Positions 28,086 to 39,183 are shown, counted from the stretch's first letter. The stretch is DNA of 64,000 nucleotides from Azotobacter vinelandii CA (GCF_000380335.1 NC_021149.1:2470501-2534500), one strand, 5' to 3'. Numbers and translations: made by a program. The notes: generated by a model from the sequence alone, not told the origin.

Positions 28086-29000
28086 ATGCGTCGAAAAATA
28101 CCAAGTACAACGACCCTGATAGCTTTCGATTCCGCCGCCCGTCACGAGAGCTTTACCAAAGCGGCGAAAGAACTTTCATTGACCCAGGGAGCTGTCTGTC
28201 GACAGATCGGCGGGCTGGAGGAGTTTCTCGGCGTCAAGCTGTTCCGGCGTACGCGGCGCGGGGTGGAAATTACCGAGGCCGGTCGCATTTACAGCCGGCA
28301 GATCGCGAATCAGCTCGATGCCATGGAGCGGGATACGCTTTCCCTGATGGCGCACCAGGGGCGGAGCCGTACCATCGAGCTCGCCGTCATGCCGACGTTC
28401 GCGATGTGCTGGCTGATTCCCCGCTTGAAGTCTTTTTACGATGCCAATCCCGAAGTACGCATAAATCTGACCACCCAGACCCGCCCGTTCCTGTTCGACC
28501 AGACCGAGTTCGATGCCGCGCTCTATCATGGTCTGGCCGGATGGCCCGGTACCGAAGCCTTTTTCCTGATGCGCGAGGAGGCCGTTCCCGTATGCAGCCC
28601 GCGCCTTCTCGCCGGGCGCCGCAACCTGACGCCGGAAGAAATCGCCGCAATGCCTTTGCTCCAGCAGACGACGAGGCCCTATGCCTGGCGGAGCTGGTTC
28701 GCCTCGTTGGGCATGAGCGTTGCCGGCAGCATGGGCGGGATGCGTCTGGAACTGTTCACCATGCTGGCGAAAGCGGCCGCCCAGGACATGGGCGTCGCGC
28801 TGATGCCGCCCATGCTGATCGAGGCGGAACTGGCGTCGGGACAACTCGTGGTAGCCATGAACCATTGTGCGCTCAGCGACAGCGCCTATTTTCTGATCCT
28901 GCCCGAAGCGAAAGTGGAGGACCCGACGCTACTGGCCTTCCGTGATTGGCTGGAAAAGGAAGCGCATGGCTACACCCCGCCGGCGGTCGGGCTCGAATGA
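28086..29000 (+). CDS. gcdR: LysR-family regulator of glutarate catabolism (GcdR-like, GcvA type)
   Basis: 304 residues. N-terminal winged helix-turn-helix with AFDSAARHESFTKAAKELSL and QGAVCRQIGGLEEFLGVKLFRR, then a substrate domain of the GcvA type. The ATG at 28086 follows an AT-rich leader; the upstream open frame is not conserved. It is divergent from the MFS-gcdH-gcdG transcript, the arrangement of gcdR in pseudomonads, where it activates gcdHG with glutarate as co-inducer. Assignment rests on context and family. Confidence 0.8.
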   Translation: MRRKIPSTTTLIAFDSAARHESFTKAAKELSLTQGAVCRQIGGLEEFLGVKLFRRTRRGVEITEAGRIYSRQIANQLDAMERDTLSLMAHQGRSRTIELAVMPTFAMCWLIPRLKSFYDANPEVRINLTTQTRPFLFDQTEFDAALYHGLAGWPGTEAFFLMREEAVPVCSPRLLAGRRNLTPEEIAAMPLLQQTTRPYAWRSWFASLGMSVAGSMGGMRLELFTMLAKAAAQDMGVALMPPMLIEAELASGQLVVAMNHCALSDSAYFLILPEAKVEDPTLLAFRDWLEKEAHGYTPPAVGLE

Positions 29001-29207
29001 GTTCCAGTCGGGGCACGCATCGCACTGCTCCGGCCTGGTCGTGTTCGTCGGCCGGGAAAAGGCTGCCCGACTGGAAGGACACGAAGCGCTTTCCAACGGG
29101 ACGGATCGCGAATCGTATGGGGTGAGGGGCCGCGTTTTCGGCCGGTGGGGTTCCGACTTGCCGGTGTCTTTCTGGCAGGAAGGATGGCATGGGACGGGGA
29201 CTTCGTC

Positions 29208-29226
29208 ATTAACATCACATGTTAAT
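29208..29226. promoter_or_regulatory. Palindromic operator in the SulP gene promoter
   Basis: ATTAACAT-CAC-ATGTTAAT is a perfect 8-bp dyad. It directly precedes and touches a consensus -10 (TATAAT, 29226-29231), so it sits in the promoter spacer where a repressor would block the polymerase. No obvious -35 is present (TTCGTC near 29202). The SulP start codon is 32 bp downstream. Confidence 0.6.
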
Positions 29227-29257
29227 ATAATGTGCATGTTCCGGTTCCGGGAGGATC

Positions 29258-30919
29258 ATGATGATCGCAATACGTGAGGCATGGCAGGCCGGTCTGCTGC
29301 GCCGGGAGCACTGGCTGCGCAACCTGGTCGCCGGCGTCATCGTCGGTGTCGTGGCGCTGCCGCTGGCCATGGCCTTCGGCATCGCCTCCGGGGTGAAGCC
29401 GGAGCAGGGCATCTATACCGCCATCGTCGGCGGCCTGCTGGTTTCCCTGTTCGGCGGCAGCCGGCTGCAGATCGCCGGTCCGACCGGCGCCTTCATCGTC
29501 ATCCTGGCCGGGGTGACCGCCGAGCACGGGGTCGATGGCCTGCAGATCGCGACTCTGATGGCCGGCGGCATTCTCCTGCTGCTCGGTGTCGGCCGCCTGG
29601 GGACGGTCATCAAGTACATTCCGGACCCGGTCATCGTCGGTTTCACGGCCGGCATCGGGGTGATCATCTGGGTCAGCCAGTGGAAGGATTTCTTCGGACT
29701 GCCGGCAGTGGCGGGCACGCATTTCCACGAGAAATTCTGGCACCTGCTGCAGTCGCTGCCGCAACTGCACCTGCCGACCACGCTGCTGGCCCTGGCCAGC
29801 CTGGCGCTGGTCATCTTCGCACCGCGCCTGCGAATGCTGCGGCGCGTTCCCGGTCCGCTGATCGCGATGGTCGCCGCCACCGTCATCCAGTCGTTCTTCC
29901 GGTTCGACGGAGTGGCCACCATCGGCAGCGCTTTCGGCGGCATTCCCCAGGGATTGCCGCAGCTCGGGCTGCCGGAGATCACTCCGTCGCGGCTGATCGA
30001 ACTGATCGGCCCGGCCTTCGCCATCGCCATGCTCGGCGCCATCGAATCGCTGCTCTCCGCCGTGGTCGCCGACGGCATGGGCGGAACCAAGCACGACTCC
30101 AACCAGGAATTGATCGGTCAGGGCATCGCCAACCTGGCCACGCCGCTGTTCGGCGGCTTCGCCGCCACCGGAGCGATCGCCCGTACCGCGACCAACATCC
30201 GCAACGGCGGCAACAGTCCCCTGGCCGGCATCGTCCATGCGCTCGTGCTGGTGCTGATCCTGCTGTTCCTGGCGCCGCTGGCGGCGAACATTCCGCTGGC
30301 CGCGCTGGCCGCCATCCTCTTCGTGGTGGCCTGGAACATGAGCGAGCTGAAGCACTTCAAGCGCATGCTGCGGCGGGCGCCCAGGGCGGACGTCGGCATT
30401 CTGCTGATCACCTTCGGGTTGACGGTGTTCAGCGATCTGGTGATCGCGGTGAACATCGGCGTGATCCTGGCCATGCTGCAGTTCATGCGCCGCATGGCCT
30501 CTTCGGTGGCCGTGCGGCAGCAGCTCGAACGGGATCTGGAGCCGGAACTGCTCGGCAACGGGCATAGCCGGCTGCCCGACGGGGTACTGGTCTATACCGT
30601 GGAGGGGCCGCTGTTCTTCGGCGCGGCGGAAACCTTCGAGCGTGCGCTGGCCAGTACCCATACCGATCCGCGCCTGTTGATCATTCGCCTGAAGCGGGTA
30701 CCTTTCATGGATATCACCGGTCTACAGACGCTGGAGGAAGTCATCCGGCAACTGGAAAGACGCAGGATCCGGGTCAAGCTCTGCGAAGCGAGCCCACGGG
30801 TGCATGGCAAGCTGGAGCGGGCGGGAATACTGGAGTTGATCGGTGCACGCGATTATCACGCGAGCTTCGCCGAGGCCCTGTCCGCCAGCGAGGAAAAGGC
30901 GGAGGTCACGGCTTCCTGA
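29258..30919 (+). CDS. SulP-family anion transporter with STAS domain
   Basis: 553 residues. Ten or more membrane helices (about 25-410) with the SulP marks GVVALPLAMAFGIASG and ...GPTGAFIVILAGV, then a cytoplasmic STAS domain (about 440-540; VEGPLFFGAAETFE and FMDITGLQTLEEV). Members carry sulfate, bicarbonate or dicarboxylates; the substrate cannot be decided. GGGAGG stands before ATG 29258. Its promoter carries a strong palindrome, so it is likely repressor-controlled. Ends convergently with, and overlaps by 14 bp, the ribbon-helix-helix gene. Confidence 0.88.
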   Translation: MMIAIREAWQAGLLRREHWLRNLVAGVIVGVVALPLAMAFGIASGVKPEQGIYTAIVGGLLVSLFGGSRLQIAGPTGAFIVILAGVTAEHGVDGLQIATLMAGGILLLLGVGRLGTVIKYIPDPVIVGFTAGIGVIIWVSQWKDFFGLPAVAGTHFHEKFWHLLQSLPQLHLPTTLLALASLALVIFAPRLRMLRRVPGPLIAMVAATVIQSFFRFDGVATIGSAFGGIPQGLPQLGLPEITPSRLIELIGPAFAIAMLGAIESLLSAVVADGMGGTKHDSNQELIGQGIANLATPLFGGFAATGAIARTATNIRNGGNSPLAGIVHALVLVLILLFLAPLAANIPLAALAAILFVVAWNMSELKHFKRMLRRAPRADVGILLITFGLTVFSDLVIAVNIGVILAMLQFMRRMASSVAVRQQLERDLEPELLGNGHSRLPDGVLVYTVEGPLFFGAAETFERALASTHTDPRLLIIRLKRVPFMDITGLQTLEEVIRQLERRRIRVKLCEASPRVHGKLERAGILELIGARDYHASFAEALSASEEKAEVTAS

Positions 30920-31094
30920 CGGCGGGGACCCGGGTCTGCGTGGCGTAGGTGACGCCATGGGCTTCCAGGTAGTCGCGGATCAACTGGCGGACTACCTGGG
31001 AGGGCGTCTGGTCCTGGGCGGCACAGAGCTCCTCGAAGGCCTTCTTCTTGACCGGATCGATGAGTACGGTGAGGCGCGCAGTCTTGCTTTCCAT
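30906..31094 (-). CDS. Small ribbon-helix-helix (CopG-like) protein
   Basis: 62 residues. It begins TARLTVLIDPVKKKAFEELCAAQDQTPSQVVRQLIRDYLE, a beta strand followed by two helices, the DNA-binding ribbon-helix-helix fold. No toxin partner is adjacent, so it is likely a stand-alone regulator rather than an antitoxin. Its 3' end overlaps the SulP gene on the other strand. It might bind the palindrome at 29208, but nothing shows this. Confidence 0.78.
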   Translation of the reverse strand: MESKTARLTVLIDPVKKKAFEELCAAQDQTPSQVVRQLIRDYLEAHGVTYATQTRVPAVRKP

Positions 31095-31326
31095 GGAAGA
31101 ACCCGTCGTGATCTTTGCAAAATGTCGTTATATTCTAATCAAATCCCGTATACCCCATCTACCGGGGGCATGCTGCCGGCGAACCCCTGTCCGTTCGTAT
31201 GGTCTTGATTCCCATGGCATCCGGCATGCCTGGGCACATGCCTCTCCGGTAGGATAGCGGGCGTGGCGCTGGCTCACTCCGGACGCCCGATCAGATTTGC
31301 CGTCATTTGCGTTCTTAAGGACTCCC

Positions 31327-32166
31327 ATGATCAAGAAATGCCTGTTTCCCGCCGCCGGTTACGGTACCCGCTTCCTGCCCGCCACCAAGGCGATGCCCAA
31401 GGAAATGCTGCCGATCGTGAACAAGCCGCTGATCCAGTACGGGGTCGAGGAAGCGCTGGATGCCGGCCTGACGCAGGTCGCGATGGTCACCGGCCGTGGA
31501 AAACGCGCACTCGAAGACCACTTCGACATCAGCTATGAACTCGAACATCAGATCCGCGACACCGACAAGGAAAAATACCTGATCGGCATTCGCCGGCTGA
31601 TCGACTCCTGCACCTTCTCCTATACCCGCCAGGTCGAGATGAAGGGCCTCGGCCATGCGATTCTCTGCGGCCGTCCGCTGATCGGCGACGAGCCTTTCGC
31701 CGTGGTGCTGGCCGACGACCTGTGCATCAACCTCGAGGGCGACGGTGTACTGACCCAGATGGTCAAGCTGTACAACCAGTTCCGCTGCTCGATCGTGGCG
31801 ATCCAGGAAGTGCCGCCGGAAGAAACTTCCAAGTACGGGGTCATCGCCGGGGAGATGATCCGCGACGATATCTACCGGGTCAGCTCCATGGTGGAGAAGC
31901 CGAAGCCGGAAGACGCCCCTTCGAATCTGGCGATCATCGGCCGTTACATCCTGACGCCGGACATCTTCGAACTGATCGAGCAGACCGAGCCCGGCAAGGG
32001 TGGCGAGATCCAGATCACCGACGCGCTGATGAAGCAGGCCAAGGACGGATGCGTGATGGCCTACAAGTTCAAGGGCAAGCGCTTCGACTGCGGTGGCGCC
32101 GAGGGATACATCGAGGCCACCAATTTCTGCTTCGAGAACCTGTACAAGCTCGGCAAGGCCTACTGA
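31327..32166 (+). CDS. galU: UTP-glucose-1-phosphate uridylyltransferase
   Basis: 279 residues, the length of the P. aeruginosa enzyme. It makes UDP-glucose for lipopolysaccharide core, exopolysaccharide and trehalose precursors. The nucleotide-binding signature AAGYGTRFLPATKAMPKEMLP is at the N-terminus, with VEKPKPEDAPSNLAI later in the chain. ATG 31327 is preceded by AAGGA; the frame is open 30 bp further but not conserved. A GC hairpin at 32183-32207 follows. Confidence 0.96.
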   Translation: MIKKCLFPAAGYGTRFLPATKAMPKEMLPIVNKPLIQYGVEEALDAGLTQVAMVTGRGKRALEDHFDISYELEHQIRDTDKEKYLIGIRRLIDSCTFSYTRQVEMKGLGHAILCGRPLIGDEPFAVVLADDLCINLEGDGVLTQMVKLYNQFRCSIVAIQEVPPEETSKYGVIAGEMIRDDIYRVSSMVEKPKPEDAPSNLAIIGRYILTPDIFELIEQTEPGKGGEIQITDALMKQAKDGCVMAYKFKGKRFDCGGAEGYIEATNFCFENLYKLGKAY

Positions 32167-32182
32167 TGCCGGGTATCTGAAC

Positions 32183-32207
32183 GAGGGGCCGCCCGCCGGC
32201 GGCCCTC
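32183..32207. terminator. GC-rich hairpin between galU and the VOC gene
   Basis: GAGGGGCCGCC pairs with GGCGGCCCTC across CGCC, with one unpaired G. It lies in the convergent junction and overlaps the VOC stop codon. No long T run follows, so termination efficiency is uncertain. Confidence 0.5.
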
Positions 32208-32634
32208 ATGGCCGGGGTGGCGACAGGTTTTCCGATCCCGGTCCAAGCGGCTGGCCGTGGCTGAATTCGACGTAGTTGCCGGCCGGGTCGCGCAGACCGC
32301 AGTAATAGCCGACCGGGTAGGGTTCGTCCCGCGGCTCCCAGATTAGGCAGCCTGTGGTCCGGGCCTCGGCCGCGATGGCATCGACCTGCTCGCGGCTTTC
32401 CAGGGCGAAGCCGAAATGGCTGTAGTCGTTCTCCGCCAGGTTGCGCAAGTGGCCGCCCGGCATCAGCACGAAGACGAATTCGTGTTCGCGGCCCGGTTCG
32501 GCCATCCAGACGATACGGGCGCCTTTGCCGGTCCGCTCGTGAAACACCCGCATGCCGCAGAAGCGGCGGTAGAACTCCACGCAGGCCTCCAGGTCCGGGA
32601 CGTGCAGGGCGAGATGGGTGAGCGTGGGGCGCAT
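32206..32634 (-). CDS. Glyoxalase/VOC-superfamily protein
   Basis: 142 residues with the beta-alpha-beta-beta-beta repeats of the vicinal oxygen chelate fold: [24 protein letters not shown] at the start and [17 protein letters not shown] near the end. His and Glu positions of the metal site are present. It lies between galU and gor, as in P. aeruginosa. Whether it is a lactoylglutathione lyase or another dioxygenase/lyase cannot be told; the neighbouring glutathione reductase fits a glutathione-linked role. Confidence 0.82.
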   Translation of the reverse strand: MRPTLTHLALHVPDLEACVEFYRRFCGMRVFHERTGKGARIVWMAEPGREHEFVFVLMPGGHLRNLAENDYSHFGFALESREQVDAIAAEARTTGCLIWEPRDEPYPVGYYCGLRDPAGNYVEFSHGQPLGPGSENLSPPRP

Positions 32635-32720
32635 GCCGATCTCCTCGCGATACTTGTGCAGAACGGCCGGATATCCGGCGCATGGGGTATTCTGCCCGTT
32701 CGTTGAAGGGAGAACGATGC

Positions 32721-34079
32721 ATGGCCTACGATTTCGATCTGTTTGTCATCGGCGCCGGTTCCGGCGGCGTACGGGCGGCCCGTTTCGCCGCCGGTTTCGG
32801 CGCCCGGGTGGCGGTGGCCGAAAGTCGCTACCTGGGGGGGACCTGCGTGAACGTCGGCTGCGTGCCGAAGAAGCTCCTGGTCTATGGCGCGCACTATGCC
32901 GAGGACTTCGAGCAGGCGCGCGGCTACGGCTGGAGCTTGGGCGAGGCGCGTTTCGACTGGGCCGGCCTGGTCGCCAACAAGGATCGCGAGATCCAGCGCC
33001 TGAACGGCATCTATCGCAAGCTGCTGACGGACAGCGGCGTCACTCTGCTGGAGGGGCATGCGCGGCTGACCGATGCGCATGGCGTGGAGGTGAACGGGCA
33101 GCGCTACAGCGCCGAGCACATCCTCGTCGCCACCGGCGGCTGGCCCGTGGTGCCGGATATTCCGGGGCGGGAGCACGCCATCACTTCCAATGAGGCCTTC
33201 CATCTGCCGGCATGCCCGGAACGGGTGCTGGTGGTGGGCGGGGGCTATATCGCGGTGGAGTTCGCCTCGATCTTCCACGGGCTGGGGGCCAAGACCAGCC
33301 TGCTGTACCGCGGCGAACTGTTCCTGCGCGGCTTCGACGCGGCGGTCCGCGAGCACCTGCGCGACGAGATGCTCAAGCGGGGACTGGACCTGCAGTTCAA
33401 CGCCGATATCGCCCGCATCGATCGCCAGGCCGACGGCAGCCTGCGGGCCACCCTGCGGGATGGGCGCAGCCTGGAGAGCGACTGCGTTTTCTATGCCACC
33501 GGGCGCCGGCCGATGCTGGATGACCTGGGGCTTGAGGAGATCGGGGTCGAACTGGACGAGCGGGGCTACATCCGGGTCGACGAGCTGTACCGCAGCAGCC
33601 AGCCTTCCATCCTGGCCATCGGCGATGTCACCGGCAACGTCCAGCTCACGCCGGTGGCCCTGGCCGAGGGCATGGCGGTCGCCCGCCGCCTGTTCAGGCC
33701 CGAGCAGTACCGACCGGTCGACTATCGCCTGATTCCGACGGCGGTGTTCAGCCTGCCGAACATCGGTACCGTGGGGCTGACCGAGGAGCAGGCGCGCAAG
33801 GCCGGATATCGGGTGAAGATCTTCGAAAGCCGCTTCCGGCCCATGAAACTGACCATGACCGACAGCCAGGAGCGCAGCCTGATGAAGCTGGTGGTGGATG
33901 CCGCTTCCGAGCGGGTGCTGGGCTGCCACATGGTCGGCCCCGAGGCCGGCGAGATTCTCCAGGGGCTCGCCGTGGCGCTCAAGGCGGGCGCCACCAAGCA
34001 GGTGTTCGACGAGACGCTGGGCATTCACCCGACGGCGGCGGAGGAGTTCGTCACCATGCGCATCCCCGTGGACCGGTGA
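32721..34079 (+). CDS. gor: Glutathione-disulfide reductase
   Basis: 452 residues, FAD- and NADPH-dependent, keeping glutathione reduced in the cytoplasm. FAD motif [11 protein letters not shown] at 11-21; redox-active disulfide Cys42/Cys47 in [18 protein letters not shown]-binding [10 protein letters not shown] in the middle; dimer-interface catalytic pair His436/Glu441 in HPTAAEE. ATG 32721 is chosen from the conserved [11 protein letters not shown] start. Divergent from the VOC gene with about 86 bp between them. Confidence 0.95.
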   Translation: MAYDFDLFVIGAGSGGVRAARFAAGFGARVAVAESRYLGGTCVNVGCVPKKLLVYGAHYAEDFEQARGYGWSLGEARFDWAGLVANKDREIQRLNGIYRKLLTDSGVTLLEGHARLTDAHGVEVNGQRYSAEHILVATGGWPVVPDIPGREHAITSNEAFHLPACPERVLVVGGGYIAVEFASIFHGLGAKTSLLYRGELFLRGFDAAVREHLRDEMLKRGLDLQFNADIARIDRQADGSLRATLRDGRSLESDCVFYATGRRPMLDDLGLEEIGVELDERGYIRVDELYRSSQPSILAIGDVTGNVQLTPVALAEGMAVARRLFRPEQYRPVDYRLIPTAVFSLPNIGTVGLTEEQARKAGYRVKIFESRFRPMKLTMTDSQERSLMKLVVDAASERVLGCHMVGPEAGEILQGLAVALKAGATKQVFDETLGIHPTAAEEFVTMRIPVDR

Positions 34080-34100
34080 CGGGGCGCCGCGCAGCCTGAG

Positions 34101-34568
34101 TCAGTGGTGCTCGTGCCCTGCGCTGACGGGAGCATCGCTGCGGACTTCGACCTCGATCTCGACCTTGCCGGCCTTCTCGAACTCCAGGGTCAGGGGAAAG
34201 CGCTCGCCGGCCGCGAGCGGTCGTTTCGGCTTGAAGATCATGATGTGATGCCCGCCGGGGGTGAGTTTCACTTCCGCGCCGGCGGGAACCTCGATCGAGT
34301 CGATGTGTTGCATGCGCATGACTTCGCCCGTCCTGAGATGGGTGTGCAATTCGGTTTTCGCCGCATTCGGAGTATCGGCGCCCGTCAGGCGATCTGCCAT
34401 CCGGCCACCGTTCTTCACGGTGAAATAGACGGCACCGGCCGGCGCATTCGGCGGCAATGCCCGCGACCAAGGGGTATCGATTTGCAATTCGCCTACCCGG
34501 TACTCCGTGGCGAGAACCGCGCTGCAAGAGAAGACGAGCAGGGAAGTGGACAGAAGGCGGGCGAACAT
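34101..34568 (-). CDS. Periplasmic copper chaperone PCu(A)C family
   Basis: 155 residues. ATG 34568 begins a signal peptide (MFARLLSTSLLVFSCSAVLA) and has GGAG upstream. The mature part has the PCu(A)C pattern of His and Met ligands: HTHLRTGEVMRM and, later, GGHHIMIF, then a His-rich tail (GHEHH). Members carry Cu(I) to the CuA centre of cytochrome oxidase or buffer periplasmic copper. Convergent with gor; monocistronic. Confidence 0.88.
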   Translation of the reverse strand: MFARLLSTSLLVFSCSAVLATEYRVGELQIDTPWSRALPPNAPAGAVYFTVKNGGRMADRLTGADTPNAAKTELHTHLRTGEVMRMQHIDSIEVPAGAEVKLTPGGHHIMIFKPKRPLAAGERFPLTLEFEKAGKVEIEVEVRSDAPVSAGHEHH

Positions 34569-34761
34569 CAGGCAACTCTCCGCAAGGACGAGATCGGAAA
34601 ACTTAGCATGCCGGGTCGGCATGTAGTATCCATCTCCGATTCTTTTCATCATCATTGTTATTCTTTAGCGAGTTGACCGGCGTTTGCCGGGCACAAAATG
34701 AAAATTCGGGCTATTTCATATTCATTGCCCGGTTATCCGGAGATCACCTGAAAACAACTGT

Positions 34762-34790
34762 TTGACACTCGAAGGTGATCCGGTAAGAAT
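34762..34790 (+). promoter_or_regulatory. Promoter of tRNA-Ser
   Basis: TTGACA at 34762-34767 and TAAGAAT at 34784-34790 with 16-17 bp spacing, 19 bp ahead of the mature tRNA 5' end. Confidence 0.6.
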
Positions 34791-34808
34791 TGCCGTCCGC
34801 ACTTACGC

Positions 34809-34898
34809 GGAGGTGTGGCCGAGTGGTTTAAGGCAGCGGTCTTGAAAACCGCCGAAGGGGAGACTCTTCCGTGAGTTCGAATCTCACCGCCTCCGCCA
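34809..34898 (+). tRNA. tRNA-Ser(UGA)
   Basis: 90 nt with encoded CCA. The acceptor stem GGAGGTG pairs with CGCCTCC; the anticodon loop CTTGAAA carries TGA; the variable arm is long, as expected for serine; GTTCGAATC is the T arm. Just upstream of gacA. Confidence 0.96.
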
Positions 34899-35028
34899 CC
34901 TACTGGTCGAGTCGACCGGCTTGCCCACCTCGCAGGTGGCTGGCCGATTCTCCTGACAGTTCGGCCCCGGCCGAACGCATTCCAGGCAGGTCGCTCGTAG
35001 TCTGTGCCGACACGAAACGAGGTGTCTG

Positions 35029-35673
35029 TTGATTAGGGTGCTTGTGGTCGATGATCACGATCTGGTCCGCGCTGGCATCACCCGGATGCTGGCCGATATC
35101 GACGGCCTGCAGGTCGTCGGACAAGGCAGCTCCGGCGAAGAGGCCCTGAAGAAGGCGCGCGATCTCAAGCCCGATGTGATCCTGATGGATGTCAAGATGC
35201 CCGGCATCGGCGGCCTCGAGGCGACTCGCAAGCTGCAGCGCAGCAATCCCGACATCAAGGTGATCGCGGTGACGGTGTGCGAGGAGGACCCGTTCCCCAC
35301 GCGTCTCATGCAGGCCGGGGCGGCTGGCTACCTGACCAAGGGCGCGGCTCTCGACGAGATGGTCCAGGCCATTCGCCAAGTCTTCGCCGGGCATCGCTAT
35401 ATCAGCCCGCAAATCGCCCAGCAACTGGCCCTGAAGGCCTTCCAGCCGCAGCAGAGCGGTTCTCCCTTCGATCTGCTCTCCGAGCGGGAGATCCAGATCG
35501 CCCTGATGATCGCCAATTGCGAGAAGGTGCAGAGCATTTCCGACAAGCTCTGTCTCTCGCCGAAGACCGTGAACACCTACCGCTACCGCATCTTCGAGAA
35601 ACTTTCCATCAACAGCGACGTGGAGCTGGCGCTATTGGCCGTGCGACACGGCATGGTCGACGCATCCAGCTGA
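35029..35673 (+). CDS. gacA: Two-component response regulator GacA
   Basis: 214 residues. REC domain with phospho-acceptor Asp54 ([10 protein letters not shown]) and Lys104 region (YLTKGA), then a LuxR-type helix-turn-helix (about 145-205: [21 protein letters not shown]). Activates small regulatory RNAs that relieve RsmA repression; partner kinase GacS is not in the window. The start is TTG at 35029 with GAGGTG upstream, the known unusual start of pseudomonad gacA. The stop TGA overlaps the uvrC ATG (TGATG), coupling the two genes. Confidence 0.96.
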
Positions 35674-37496
35674 TGGGGAATGCCTTCGACGGTGCGGCTT
35701 TTCTGGCTCACTGCAGCAGTCATCCCGGCGTCTACCGGATGCTGGATGCGAAAGGCGAGCTGCTCTACGTCGGGAAGGCCAAGAATCTCAGGAAACGCTT
35801 GTCCAGCTATTTCCGCACGAGCGGGCTGGCACCGAAGACGGCTGCCTTGGTGGCGCGGATAGCCCAAGTCGAAACCACCATCACCGCCAACGAGACCGAG
35901 GCGCTGCTGCTCGAGCAGACCCTGATCAAGGAGTGGCGACCGCCGTACAACATCCTGCTGCGCGACGACAAGTCCTATCCCTATGTGTTCCTGTCCGATG
36001 GCGCCTTTCCCCGGCTCGGTATCCACAGGGGAGCCAAGCAGCGGAAGGGACGCTATTTCGGTCCTTATCCCAGTGCCGGTTCAATACGCGAAAGCCTGGG
36101 TCTTCTGCAGAAGGCCTTTCAGGTCCGCCAGTGCGAGGACAGCTACTTCAGAAACCGGACGCGTCCCTGCCTGCAGCATCAGATCAGGCGCTGCAAGGCT
36201 CCCTGCGTCGGCCTGGTCGAGCCGGCCGAATATGCCGAGGATGTACGTCATTCGGTGATGTTTCTCGAAGGGCGCAGCAACGCCCTGGCCGAGGAGCTTT
36301 CCGCCGCCATGGAGCGGGCGGCTGTCCACCTGGATTTCGAGCGCGCCGCCGAGCTGCGTGACCAGATCGCTCTGCTGCGCCGGGTCCAGGATCAGCAGAG
36401 CATGGAGGGGGGCAGCGGCGACGTGGACGTGCTGGCTGCCGTGGTCAAGCCCGGTGGCGCCTGCGTCCATCTGATCAGCGTGCGTGGGGGGCGCGTGCTG
36501 GGCAGCAAGAACTTCTTCCCGCAGGTGGGGATCGAGGAGGAGGTGGGGGATGTCCTGGCAGCCTTTCTCGGCCAGTACTACCTGGCCAACCCGGAGCGCG
36601 ATCTACCCGGCGAAATCATCGTCAATGCCACGCACGAAGACTTCCCTGCGCTCGTCCTGGCCTTGACGGAGCAGCGGAGCCGCGAGCTGCACATTCGCCA
36701 TCGGGTGCGCGCCACGCGGGCGCGCTGGCAGCAGTTGGCGATTGCCAATGCGGAGCAGGCGCTGTCCGCGCGGCTGGCCCATCGTCAGCATCTGGCGGCT
36801 CGTTTCGAGGCCCTGGCCGAAGCGCTTGACCTGGATGCTCCGCCCCTGCGCATGGAGTGCTTCGATATCAGCCATTCGAGTGGCGAGGCGACCGTCGCCT
36901 CCTGCGTGGTATTCGGACCCGAAGGCGCCCTGAAGGGCGAGTATCGTCGCTACAACATCGAGGGCGTCACCGCCGGCGATGATTACGCCGCCATGCAGCA
37001 AGCGTTGACTCGCCGTTTCGGCAAGTTGCGGGAAGGCGAGGGCAAGCTTCCCGACATTCTCCTGGTGGACGGCGGCAAGGGACAACTGGCGATCGCGCAG
37101 GAGGTTTTGCGGGAACTGGCGGTACCGGACCTGATCCTGCTCGGTGTGGCCAAGGGCGTCACCCGTAAGCCCGGTCTGGAAACCCTTTATCTGAACGATG
37201 CCGTCCACGAATTCACATTGCCGGCCGATTCGCCGGCCCTGCATCTGATCCAGCAGATCCGCGATGAGGCCCACCGTTTCGCCATCACCGGGCACCGGGC
37301 ACGGCGGGGCAAGGCACGGCGTACCTCCAGTCTGGAGGAGGTCGCCGGGGTGGGGCCGAAGCGCCGGCGCGAACTGCTCAAGTTTTTCGGCGGGCTCCAG
37401 GAGCTTTCCCGGGCAAGCATCGATGAAATCGCCAAGGCTCCTGGGATCAGCAAAAAGCTCGCCGATTCGATTTATGCGGCCCTGCACAGCGAGTAG
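35673..37496 (+). CDS. uvrC: Excinuclease ABC subunit C
   Basis: 607 residues. Nucleotide excision repair nuclease that cuts on both sides of the lesion with UvrB. N-terminal GIY-YIG nuclease ([26 protein letters not shown], about 15-95), UVR UvrB-interaction motif (about 205-240), RNase H-like endonuclease domain ([21 protein letters not shown]) and C-terminal helix-hairpin-helix ([18 protein letters not shown]). Start overlaps the gacA stop by one base; followed by pgsA after 33 bp. Same order as in E. coli and Pseudomonas. Confidence 0.97.
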
Positions 37497-37529
37497 AATG
37501 CCCGCTGACTTCGTAGCCCAGCCGTGCCG

Positions 37530-38090
37530 ATGAACATCCCCAACATTCTGACAATTCTGCGTGTTCTGCTGATCCCGGTTTTCATTCTGTTGTTCTATCT
37601 GCCGTTCACCTGGAGCTACCTGGCAGCCAGCGCCGTATTCACTTTCGCGGCGGTGACCGACTGGTTCGACGGATATCTCGCCCGTCGTCTGCAGCAAAGC
37701 ACTCCCTTCGGCGCCTTTCTCGATCCCGTGGCGGACAAGCTGATAGTCGCCGTGGCGCTGGTGCTGCTGGTCGGTGAACATGCCAATCTCTGGCTGACCC
37801 TGCCGGCCATCATCATCATCGGTCGCGAAATCATGGTGTCGGCCCTGCGCGAATGGATGGCCGAACTGGGTGCCCGGGCCCAAGTTGCGGTTTCGAACCT
37901 GGGCAAATGGAAAACCACTGCGCAAATGGTGGCCCTGGTCCTGCTTCTGGCCAATCCTCCGCAATTGACCTTCTGGGTCGTCCTTGGCTACGCGCTGTTG
38001 ATCGTCGCCGCGGCACTCACGCTATGGTCCATGACCCAGTACCTGTTGGCGGCCTGGCCCCATCTGAGCACCACGGCTGAAAAGAAATGA
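37530..38090 (+). CDS. pgsA: CDP-diacylglycerol-glycerol-3-phosphate 3-phosphatidyltransferase
   Basis: 186 residues, integral membrane enzyme making phosphatidylglycerol phosphate. The CDP-alcohol phosphotransferase motif is complete: D47-G48 ... A51-R52 ... G61 ... D65 ... D69. ATG 37530 is taken from the conserved [11 protein letters not shown] start; a GTG 6 bases earlier is in frame. Ends 63 bp before tRNA-Gly. Last protein gene of the gacA-uvrC-pgsA-tRNA block. Confidence 0.95.
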   Translation: MNIPNILTILRVLLIPVFILLFYLPFTWSYLAASAVFTFAAVTDWFDGYLARRLQQSTPFGAFLDPVADKLIVAVALVLLVGEHANLWLTLPAIIIIGREIMVSALREWMAELGARAQVAVSNLGKWKTTAQMVALVLLLANPPQLTFWVVLGYALLIVAAALTLWSMTQYLLAAWPHLSTTAEKK

Positions 38091-38107
38091 GTTTTCGAAT
38101 CAAAGGA

Positions 38108-38135
38108 TTGACGGAAAGTCACGGTTCTATAAAAT
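38108..38135 (+). promoter_or_regulatory. Promoter of tRNA-Gly
   Basis: TTGACG at 38108-38113 and TAAAAT at 38130-38135, 16 bp apart, 18 bp ahead of the tRNA. Confidence 0.55.
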
Positions 38136-38153
38136 AGCGCCCGTCGTTAAGAC

Positions 38154-38229
<76 letters not shown>

Positions 38230-38270
38230 TATATGGATCTACAGACATCCAACGACGTCTGTAAGTCCCT

Positions 38271-38298
38271 GAAAAAAGAGGCGAAAGCCTCTTTTTTC
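38271..38298 (+). terminator. Rho-independent terminator behind tRNA-Gly
   Basis: GAAAAAAGAGGC pairs with GCCTCTTTTTTC across GAAA, a perfect 12-bp stem ending in six T. A smaller dyad, ACAGAC ... GTCTGT, lies at 38241-38262 between the tRNA and the terminator. Confidence 0.85.
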
Positions 38299-38344
38299 GT
38301 TCCAGCGACTGCTACTGAAATCCAGCCACAGCCACGACGTTTAA

Positions 38345-39183
<839 letters not shown>

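Noticed and set aside
34900-35424. Minus-strand frame opposite gacA
   Set aside because: Shadow of gacA, which has all response-regulator motifs.
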